From positions 1,054,001 through 1,118,000 of the forward strand of contig JAGMUV010000019.1 in the NCBI GenBank assembly GCA_020744425.1: DNA of 64,000 nucleotides, in the 5' to 3' direction. Below, in pieces: positions 56,070 through 64,000 of this stretch. The DNA is from Dactylonectria macrodidyma. Taxonomy: Eukaryota; Ascomycota; Sordariomycetes; Hypocreales; Nectriaceae. The translations under genes were made by a program, and so were the position numbers. The notes under the pieces were generated by a model, which saw only the letters and a list, made by a program, of their open reading frames with translations, was not told the DNA's origin and did no database searches. Each line of letters begins with the position of its first letter. Positions within the stretch are counted from its first letter, which is position 1.

Positions 56070-56654
56070 TGCTCTTCTGGTCAAGGAGCTTATTAGCATC
56101 GATAGCTTGTAAGTGGAGAAAGACAATTGGAGAACTGGGTGCAATAACGACACAACTAAGCGGTCATGACTTGTCTTTGAAGTAGTTGAATTCGCGACAC
56201 AGAAATAAATTCCTGGAAGTGTGAGGACCTTCCTGATCGACAGACAGGCTTGCCACTGATTCCCACCAAGCTTTCGATGCTTCCGTGTCGACTTCCGCAT
56301 CAATGCCGCCTCTCCGCGAATCCGCGACTGCCCCGCTGACCTTGGGGGTCCCAGTATGACATGGCGGACGCTATTAATTAGCGGCGGCAAGGCGGCTTAC
56401 CTTGCATGGAGAATGGGTAGAGGGAGGGTGTGGATACCCAAACACCGATGCATGCATGCCCGAATTCTCCGACTTGCGTATTAGGGAACGGTAGAAGGGA
56501 TTTTGATCAGTTACTTGATACGGACTTGAGCTGAAAGATCAAGAGCTGTCGTCGAATTAAATTACCAACCAGCATTCCTTAGACAACCTGCTCAAACCCC
56601 TTGAGCCGTCAATCCAGTCCCCAGTATTCACTATCTGAAAGCCACAACTCCAGA
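56070..56654. other. Divergent promoter of SDR A and SDR B
   Basis: Holds two groups of CCGC/GCGG units (56306-56326, 56381-56396). No gene seen. Confidence 0.5.
56306..56396. promoter_or_regulatory. Candidate zinc-cluster sites
   Basis: GCCGCCTCTCCGCGAATCCG begins at about 56306 and GCGGCGGCAAGGCGGC lies at 56381-56396, both in the divergent SDR promoter. The first has CCGC-N4-CCGC, the same spacing as at 62853. Confidence 0.35.
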
Positions 56655-57694
56655 ATGAAGGAAGAAAACGTCCACGACCCAAAGTATCGCGAGGCTAAAA
56701 CGTCGCAGGGAGACCCCACTGCTCCCTTGACACAGCTTTTTCGGCTTGATGGGCGAACAATTGTTGGTACGATTGAGTTCTGATCACCAAAATTCACCAG
56801 AAGCTGATTCTAACTTGACCTAAATAGTAACGGGTGCGAGTGGATTTCTCGGCACGACCGTAGCGAAGTCCATCATTGAAAGCGGTGGCGATGTCGTTTG
56901 TCTTGACGTGGTCGAGAAGCCAGAGTCGGCAGATTGGGGTAAGTTCTTTTGCCTGTCAATCCGTACATCTTCCCAGCTTACAAACGCAAAGACGAGGTTC
57001 AGAAGGCTGCCCAAGTCCACTCACATAGCGTAAGCTACTACCAGTGCAACGTGCGGAACGAGAAAGGCGTCGCCGAAGCTTTTGCCAAGTTTGTGCCGCT
57101 TCTCAAGCATCCCATCCGTGGGCTCGTCTCTTGCGCAGGCGTCTCGGACAACGGGCCTGCCACCGACTTTCCTGCCGATAGCTTCCGGCGGCTTCTTGAC
57201 ATCAACGTCACTGGAACATTTGTAGTCGCCCAATTGGTGGCCAAGGAAGTTATCAAGACTGGTTTGAGCGCTAGTATGGTCTTCGTCGCCAGTATGAGTG
57301 GTTATGTCTCCAACAAGGTCAGTTCACATCGACATAACAGATTTCATTTGCTGACTCCTTATTCCGAACTCAGGGAGTCGACACTGCCGGCTACAACTCA
57401 TCCAAGGCCGCCGTCCACCAGCTGGCACGATCACTCGCCGCCGAATGGGGCTCGCGGGTTGGAGTGCCTCTCATCAGAGTCAACTCGCTCTCGCCTGGAT
57501 ACATTCGTACGGCAGCCACAGCGGAGGCGCTGAAGAAGCCTGGCATGGAGACACAGTGGGTCGGTGATAATATGCTCTACCGTTTGAGTACGGTGGACGA
57601 GTTCCGTGCTCCTGTTATGTTCCTCCTCGGTAACGGGAGCAGTTTCATGACAGGGTCTGACCTTAGAGTCGACGGTGGTCACTGTGCCTGGTAG
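56655..57694 (+). CDS. Short-chain dehydrogenase B, polyol dehydrogenase-like
   Basis: Exons 56655-56766, 56828-56938, 56977-57317 and 57374-57694 (294 residues). The frame from the TTG at 56601 is not used. Motifs: FRLDGRTIVVTGASGFLG (across intron 1), LVSCAGVSD, Ser in FVASMSGYVSN, YNSSKAAVHQLARSLAAEW and NSLSPGYIRT, ending in LRVDGGHC. The SMSG...YN(S)SKAAV...EW pattern is shared by fungal D-arabinitol, mannitol and sorbose/sorbitol SDRs. A ketose-polyol redox role is therefore likely; VCLDVVEK suggests NAD. It agrees with a polyol pathway in this cluster. Confidence 0.88.
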
Positions 57695-57781
57695 ATTCAG
57701 TTCAAGATGGGGTGATCTTAGTTCTAGCTTATATGATCCATCGACGCGGAAATCAAGACGTCAATCCCATTACTATCTATT

Positions 57782-58535
57782 TCATCCCAGTCGAAGAACC
57801 TCATCAACCGCCAACAAATTGTTCCGAATATCTTGAGCATTCAACTCATCAGTCCCTGTTGCTCGTTCCCAGGCTTCCTGTTCGTCTCTCACAATACCAC
57901 TGGCTAGATGCCTCTTTGCGAGCCGCTGATGGGTGATCTCTGCAGGCGTGTCGATGTACCACAGTCTCGTCATGAGTTTTGCAGCATCTTTCCATGGCGC
58001 CCGATTCAGTGCGCAGTAGTTGCCCTCAACAAGAACGATGCGTGAGGCTGGCGAGATGACAATGGAATCTGGCACAGGATCTTTGATCTCGTGGCCAAAG
58101 GACGGCGCAAGAACGGTCTCTCCTTGAACACTGCGAAGAGATTTGATCAATGAGTGAAAACCCTCACCGTCGAAAGTGAAGGCTGCTCCCCGTCTGTGGA
58201 TGGCTTCCTCCGGGTTCGGCATCTTCGCCAGCTGTGCTCGAGAGTAGTGGAAGCCATCCATCGTGATTGCAACTGCGAGGGGGGCATCGGAAGGCTCGAG
58301 GTGGTGCGACTTGGGTTTGTAGATGTCGTTGATCCTCGAGGCTACCGCGGCAGCTACAGTAGACTTTCCAGATCCCGGAACGCCGGCGATTCCAATGATG
58401 ACCTTTTGGTTCGCGTCACATTTCTCAAAGTCACCTGTGCGAGGGTCAGACTACTCGGACTTGAAGGTAGACAACCCTGGCTCCAAGAAACTCACCAAGC
58501 ACTTGGTGTGCCAGCCTCTCAAATTCTTGCTCCAT
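57782..58535 (-). CDS. P-loop small-molecule kinase, uridine kinase/phosphoribulokinase-like
   Basis: Exons 58535-58496 and 58434-57782 give 230 residues. An in-frame ATG at 58661 would add 42 residues, but MEQEFERLAHQVLG is the more natural start. The Walker A motif is GIAGVPGSGKSTV. ITMDGFHYSRAQL carries the conserved DGFH of this kinase group (substrate-binding Asp), and VLVEGNYCAL follows. RHLASGIVRDEQEAWERA with its Arg residues matches the lid region. This branch includes uridine kinase-like proteins of fungi and bacterial kinases linked to fructose and other sugar uptake. In this setting it may phosphorylate a ketose made by the dehydrogenases. The substrate is inference. Confidence 0.85.
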
Positions 58536-58916
58536 TGGAGTTGAGTCACAATTTTTGGCAGTTTTGATCGTCGAGTTGATAGGCGAGCTGGAAACATCTG
58601 ATAAAGGGAAGCACCCCAGTTCATATAGATATGAGAGGCCGAATGCGGACCCTCTTCTCATTTCTCATCTTCCGCAATCCCGCCGTTTGCCGCCTACCGC
58701 TTGAAAGGATGTGGTATGTGCCGAGTAAGAGCAGAGGGCTAAGTGGATGGGTATGGTCTGAACGTCATCATCGTTGCGGACCTACGAAATTTCACGAAAT
58801 CTTGCTATCTTTTCCTTATCATTGCAATCAATCTGTCACTGCTACCAATCTGGACAAATATCAAAAGAGCGGCTAGTCCTTATAAGAAATTTCATGAACG
58901 CTTCAACCCTCCACTT
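58536..58916. other. Upstream region of the kinase gene
   Basis: Carries the CCGC group at 58671-58703. No other signal. Confidence 0.45.
58671..58703. promoter_or_regulatory. Candidate zinc-cluster sites
   Basis: CCGC units repeat at short spacing: TTCCGCAATCCCGCC, then TTTGCCGCCTACCGC. They lie about 140-170 bp upstream of the kinase start. Confidence 0.35.
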
Positions 58917-59963
58917 TTAGTATGGCTTGACGCCTGCCAACTTCAACAACTTGTCCGAGAGCTCAGCTTTCTCTCTTGGCTCGTCTCTGTTCCTCGGATC
59001 CAGGGTGCCATCTGGTAGATGAGCCAGCAAAGGACGAAGGTACATGTTGTCATGCGCCCAGTGGGTTGTGGCGCCGTAGAGAGAGAAGACGCGCTGCTTC
59101 TCCTTTAGCGTCTCAGGCGTAGCCAGCTTGGATGGGGAGTAGCTGGCATAGATGACCGTTCTGACAACGTCGCTTTTCTCAGTCGGCTCTCCACCCCAGT
59201 GAACAGTACGGCTGTCCCAGAGAATCAGATCGCCCGGCTCAGCATGGACCTTGATGGGACGGAGGCCCTTCTTGGTCCACCATTTCATCTCCTGCTCACT
59301 GAACCGGCGCCAGTCCTTCGCTTCCCACGTAGCAGGATCTGTCTGGGTATCAAAGAACTCGTCCTGTAGGACGTTTGACCCGGGGATGAGCATAAGGCTA
59401 CCGTCTTCGGCACCAGCCGAGCTGAGATTGATGATGCCTTGGATGCAGTGAACTCCCCGCTTCATTGGGGATTGATCGATGTGTGGCCATGGGGCACGTG
59501 CTGGCTTGTCCTCGCGGTTTGGAAAAGTAATGTTCAGCGAGTCGAAAGACACAAGGAGTTGGTCAGTTCCCCAGATCTTGGCGAAGGAGTCGACAACCCC
59601 AGGCTCCATTCTAGCATCCCACATGAACTTTTCGTGGACAACGCAATAGTTGTCAAAGGTGTTCAGCTTGCTCTGCACCGGAAGATTCTCAGCCTTCCAC
59701 GTTGCCGGATCATCAACGTCGAGGGCTGTGCCGAACGACTTGAGCCAATCAAACGCCTTATGCTGGTACTGAATAGCTCGATCTCTCGGGATAGCTTCCT
59801 TGACCACGGCGTATCCATTGGCAGCCAGGTCATCGCGAAAGTCGCCATGCTGTCCTTTCAGGCTGAAAATTGTAAGCCTACGGGATACTTGCGGATTTTG
59901 GGGCCGATCCTACCTCAGCAAGCCCTGAGTGAGAGTGGGTGCGGTAATAGTCTTGGATGGCAT
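58917..59963 (-). CDS. Phytanoyl-CoA dioxygenase family protein (Fe(II)/2-oxoglutarate)
   Basis: Exons 59963-59914 and 59862-58917 (51-nt intron, phase 2) give 331 residues. The iron triad is His and Asp of WPHIDQSP and the distal His of RTVHWGG. Arg in VVRTVIYASY is in position to bind 2-oxoglutarate. GVHCIQGIINL and DGSLMLIPGS are typical of PhyH-type enzymes in fungi, which hydroxylate or oxidatively cleave small substrates. Its place in a sugar cluster is unexpected; it may open or modify an unusual substrate. It is divergent from the zinc dehydrogenase at 60691 and shares its promoter element. Confidence 0.88.
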
Positions 59964-60690
59964 GGTGATAATGCTGCGGGATGAAGTTCGAAGCTGGTGG
60001 AATTTGAAAGAGGATGGTGGCGAAAGCACACTAGTGAGGATGCTCAATCTCTGGCTGGCTCTTTTAAGCATGGTCGGAGATGAAGACTTCAAATAGCTTG
60101 TTATGCACTTGCTGAGGGCGTTTGAGGAGTGAGACGTCCCTCATTCTACCTCTCAACGCAAATAACGGTCTTTGATCGCCTCCAACGGGACAAGAGTGGC
60201 CATCCATCTGCGCACTTGGCATCCGCCACGCGTGATCCGCGAGTCTGCAACATCTTGAAGTTTGCCACATTTCCTAATCAGATGACTGGCTTCAGTGACA
60301 CCAAAAGAGCAACTCCCTGACATTGAGGTTGTATTCCCAGATCCCGCGCCGCCCACTTTTCGTGCCGAGACTAATTGCGGAAGCGGGCGGGATATCCGCC
60401 AAACCCATCCCTGTTCGGCATGCCGCTGACTCGACTGATCAACCGACTGGGGCCTCGATGCAAACGTGCGGAGATGCCCTGGCAGCAACGCAAGGGACGG
60501 GGGCTCTAAAGGCCGGCTCTACATTATCCCTGGCATGTTGAAACTCCATTAAGAAACATTAGACTAGAGGATCACGGATTACACTTAATTAATCCTCATA
60601 TTCTGGTCTCCAATCAACACCTGGATCACTTGTTTGCCAGGTACAAACCTAAACCAACTTGAATCAACTTCGATCAACACGCAAGACAAG
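59964..60690. other. Divergent promoter of dioxygenase and zinc dehydrogenase
   Basis: Contains the shared element at 60377-60400. No gene seen. Confidence 0.55.
60377..60400. promoter_or_regulatory. Candidate operator GGCGG-N5-CCGCC, second copy
   Basis: GCGGAAGCGGGCGG runs into GATATCCGCC. Bases 60386-60400 are identical to 50266-50280. It lies in the divergent promoter between genes at 59963 and 60691. Confidence 0.5.
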
Positions 60691-62458
60691 ATGGAAAACA
60701 CCCAGATTCCAGTCCAAAATAATGCCTGCGTTATGAGCGCATTGGCCACTCTCTCAATGGAGGAGAGGCCCATGCCGGCCGATCCTGGGCCTTACGAGTA
60801 CACAGCCATACCCCATCCTCTATTCCGGTCAAGACGGGCTGACATTATGTTCAGCGTAGTGGTGGCGCCCAAGAAAACAGGACTCTGTGGCTCTGACATG
60901 CACATCTTCTTAGATGGAAGGGTAAGTTCTCGATGGTCGTTTGCCTAAAGTTCACGGTAGCATACTCACACGAGAACAGGCTGGAGAATCAACGTTCGAT
61001 AAGCCACTTATTCTTGGCCATGAGGCCGCCGGTATCGTGGCCAAAGGTATTCTCTCCGAAGTTGTCTCAACGAACTAAGCTAATCAAACCAAGTTGGCTC
61101 CGAGGTTACCTCCATAAAGATCGGCGATCGCATCGCGATGGAGGTATGGTGTTTATAAAGACTGGCTATTAATGAATCAGGCTGCTAACTTCATGTTAGC
61201 CTGGAATATGCTGTCTTCGATGTGAATTCTGCAAGAGTGGCTCTTGTATGTCCATGGTCGTGCTGGCAGAAGAAAATGTACTGATGAATAATACCAGACG
61301 GCCAGTGTGGCAAATTCAAATTTGCAGCGGCTGATGGCTTTGACGGAACACTTCAAGGGTTCTTTACTTTGCCTGCAGACTTGTAAGACAAAACGCACAT
61401 CAACAGCCGTGAGAAATTAATTCTGACCGTAAAACAGCTGTTATAAGCTTCCAGAAAATGTCTCAATGGAAGAAGGTGCTCTTGTTAGTTACCCCACATA
61501 TGGCATGATATTACTTGGTGTGTTAAGTCTATGTAGGTTGAACCACTGGCGGTCGCAGTCATGGCCGTTCAAAGCGTCGCCAACATGCCCCACAATGCCA
61601 ACGTTGCCGTGTTTGGAGCAGGCCCCGTTGGGCTTTTGTAGGTGCTAACAACGCATTTAATACACTCACGCTGACGAGAAATGAACAGGACCATGGCTGT
61701 GGCTAAAGCACTCGGTGCTCGACGCATTCTAGCCATTGACGTACAACCTCATCGCCTCGAATTTGCCAAGCAGTATGCCGCCACTGACGTCCACGTCGCT
61801 ATTCCCAAAGAGTCGGGTGAAGACAATATGGCCTACTCCAAGCGCCACGTAAGTCTTCTTCGAGACTTCCTTGTCAGAGCTGAACCACTCACGCAGAGCA
61901 GGGCCAAGCGATCATGGAAAAGTTCGGCTTCGGCGAACGCGGCGAAGGTGTAGATCTCGTGATAGAATGCTCCGGCGCAGAGGTTTGTGTTCAGACAGGA
62001 ATCTGGCTGGTGAAGCGGCGGGGAACTTGCGTCCAGGTCGGAGCAGGACCGGCTAACAACCTAATTCCTATGTCCATATTTGTGAATAAGGAGGTCAAAT
62101 TGATTGGCAGCCTCCGAGTAAGTCACAGCGATTTGAAAACTCAGAGAAGACTCGACCACTAATGCTCAACAGTATGGTCCTGGATGCTATGCCCTTGCCA
62201 TTGATCTTGTTCGCCAAGGCCGGATCGATCTCAAGCCTTTACTCACCCATCGGTATGTTTGATGGAGTTCTACTTTGACAAAGCTGACTTGAAAGAAGAT
62301 TTCCATTCGTGGATGCAGCCCTTGCGTTCAAGACTACGAAAGCTGGCGTGGGACCAGACGGCAAAATGGCCATCAAATGCATCAGTAGGTAAAAAGCCCT
62401 GCGTGACAAATTATTACTAATCGATTGTTTAGTTAACGGGCCTATTGTGCAGGCTTAA
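60691..62458 (+). CDS. Zinc-dependent polyol dehydrogenase (sorbitol/xylitol dehydrogenase type)
   Basis: Thirteen exons: 60691-60797, 60855-60921, 60980-61046, 61094-61143, 61200-61245, 61298-61382, 61438-61483, 61537-61637, 61689-61848, 61902-62117, 62173-62252, 62299-62384 and 62433-62458 (378 residues). Catalytic zinc ligands are in TGLCGSDMH and GHEAAG. The structural zinc cysteines are in PGICCLRCEFCKSGSYGQC. The Rossmann motif is FGAGPVGLL, and IDVQPHR has the Asp of NAD-preferring enzymes. VDLVIECSGAE and GSLRYGPGCY are typical of xylitol/L-arabinitol/sorbitol dehydrogenases. It would oxidise a polyol to a ketose. The high intron density resembles the aldo-keto reductase at 43584. Confidence 0.92.
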
Positions 62459-63047
62459 GATGTCTGCACCTGTTCATGGACTTGGTCTAATTAGAGGTCG
62501 CTCTCAGGACGATAAGTTTAGTTTACATAGAAGATACGTAACACGCAATCTTGTGCTAGTAATGAATAAACTTAGCAATCCAAGCAAGCAATAACAACAT
62601 GTCGAATGTGCCCCACCGTCGAGGAGAAATCCAATGTCTCATCCACCGAAGTCCACATCATCCTTCAGAGAATGATCATGATTCATGCAGCGGATGTGCG
62701 GAGCGGGAATAACAGGCGATGGCTAGTCCAAGGTCTAGTTTATGCCGCTTACCGCAGGCGGGGAAACCGCTCCAGAGTTTGGCACTATTAGAGGACACTA
62801 CGGCATTCCGCGTCATTAGTCTCGAGCCGCCACTCCAGGTAAAACACTGATGCCGCCTTTCCGCCTGCTTCCCCTCACGCCAAGATCTCTGTCTGCCCTG
62901 CAGTCCTGGAGCTAATGCCCGTGACGCTATGGTTGGCCTGGATTTTAACCACCTCATCTCTCAGAGCACGCCGGGTTAGCAAACCACGCTTCACACACAA
63001 GTGACAAGACCAAAGAGCTACGCCTTGTATCATCACAAACAAACATC
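62459..63047. other. Promoter region of SDR C
   Basis: Two CCGC groups (62744-62770 and 62851-62866). No gene seen. Confidence 0.5.
62744..62866. promoter_or_regulatory. Candidate zinc-cluster sites upstream of SDR C
   Basis: GCCGCTTACCGCAGGCGGGG begins at 62744 and TGCCGCCTTTCCGCCTG at 62851. The second has CCGC-N4-CCGC like 56306. Confidence 0.35.
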
Positions 63048-64000
63048 ATGGCTGCTGAAACTGCACAAGAACTTGTTCAGCTCGAAAACTTCCACGACAT
63101 CTACAGTCTTCGCGGGAAGATTGCCGTTGTGACTGGAGGGTCTCGAGGACTAGGTCTCAATGCCGCCAGCGGGTAGGCCCCTGTACTGATAACACCTCGC
63201 AAGAGAACGACCATCTAACCGCTATTGGGTAGCTTCATCCAAGCAGGTTGCGAGAAGGTGTATCTGATAGCTCGCTCCAGCGATGCCCTGTCAGACGCTG
63301 CGAAAGCCCTGAACGATCTGCAGACGCCAAACAAACACCCGCAAGCTGTCGCCATCCCAATTCTAGGAGACGTCTCTACCAGGGACGGTCTCTCCAAAAT
63401 TGCAGCCGAGGTCGCCAAGACAACTGACCACGTCGATATCCTGCTTGCAAACGCTGGTGCTACTTTTATTGGCCAGTTGGAGGACTACACAGAAGCTGAC
63501 TTTGCCAATGTCATGAACGTCAACGTTAACAGCGTTTTCTTCTCCATTCAACAGTATGTCCCTGCTAGTACATTGGCAGTCTACGAGAGTCTTGGGGTGG
63601 CTGACTATGAATAGATTTGCTCCGTTGCTCGCTGCCGGAGGCACAGTGGCGGACCCTTCACGGGTGATCATTGTTTCCTCCGTCGCTGGTGTTGTCATCG
63701 GCGATGTTGGCCCACATGGAAGTAAGTGCATCGAGATAGCAGAGTGAGAAGAGGGCAATTGTCTAACCCTACTAGCCTACGCATATGCGGCTTCTAAAGC
63801 AGCAGTGGTCCATCTGATGCATAATCTTGCTGTGGAGCTCGGCCCTCGCCACATCAATGTGAATTGCGTGGCCCCGGGTATCGTCCCTAGCAAGATGAGC
63901 GCTCCACTAATGAACAGGCACGGTGGCCTTGAGGCTGTCGCCAAGCAGGTTCCTGATCAGAAACTCGGTTCCAAGGAGGACGTGGCTGGTGTTATGGTAT
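63048..64000 (+). CDS. Short-chain dehydrogenase C, cut by window end
   Basis: Exons 63048-63172, 63233-63553, 63615-63721 and 63776 to beyond 64000. Motifs: LRGKIAVVTGGSRGLGL, LLANAGATF, Ser in VSSVAGVV, YAASKAAVVHLMHNLAVEL and NCVAPGIVPSKMS. It belongs to the group of fungal SDRs with SRGLG and IARS (after strand 2), usually NADP(H). It is the last visible member of the cluster; the C-terminal part (VAGVMV...) continues off the window. Confidence 0.88.

Noticed and set aside
1..64000. CRISPR arrays, bacterial operons, tRNA or rRNA genes
   Set aside because: No regularly spaced direct repeats with spacers, no ribosome-binding pattern, and no cloverleaf or rRNA segment recognised; spliceosomal introns show the DNA is eukaryotic.

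Overview
The window looks like nuclear DNA of a filamentous ascomycete, probably a Sordariomycete. Short phase-varied introns (about 50-75 nt, GTRAGT donors, CTNAC branch sites), Zn2Cys6 regulators, a cutinase, a HET-domain protein, many short-chain dehydrogenases and a Ty1/copia retrotransposon all point that way. There is no operon structure. All exon models below were read by eye from splice signals and reading frame, without transcripts or database searches.

Layout. 0-8.3 kb: secreted CE12-type esterase, a nucleotidyltransferase-like protein, a GPI-anchored cutinase and an unrecognised gene with an unresolved 5' end. 8.4-14.75 kb: complete Ty1/copia element on the minus strand, with apparently identical 261-bp LTRs and a GAAAC target duplication. 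14.75-31.5 kb: accessory, gene-poor stretch with lineage-specific proteins, one SDR, a Zn2Cys6 factor, a small cytochrome b561, a decayed large gene whose stop codons look RIP-like, and a Cys-rich membrane protein. 31.5-42.4 kb: a kinase plus HET-domain gene, a divergent second kinase and an MFS permease. 43.6-64 kb: a compact set that reads as one carbohydrate/polyol catabolism cluster. It holds two aldo-keto reductases, a sugar transporter, a transaldolase, a Zn2Cys6 regulator, three SDRs, a P-loop small-molecule kinase, a 2-oxoglutarate dioxygenase and a zinc polyol dehydrogenase. The last SDR runs off the window.

Most striking is the stretch between the kinase and HET modules (33524-34071, minus strand). 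It parses as eight consecutive phase-0 introns separated by seven exons of exactly three nucleotides, one codon each. Spliced this way, kinase and HET parts form one open reading frame of about 1346 residues with the linker R-RDYGLTN-LDD. Every unit has its own donor, a branch-like motif and an AG acceptor. Any microexon could be skipped without changing frame, so the array could generate linker variants.

A second notable signal is in the sugar cluster. Its intergenic regions repeatedly carry closely spaced CCGC/GCGG units. Two divergent promoters 10 kb apart (50266-50280 and 60386-60400) share the same 15-base inverted repeat, GGCGG-N5-CCGCC. This is a plausible operator for the cluster's own Zn2Cys6 protein.
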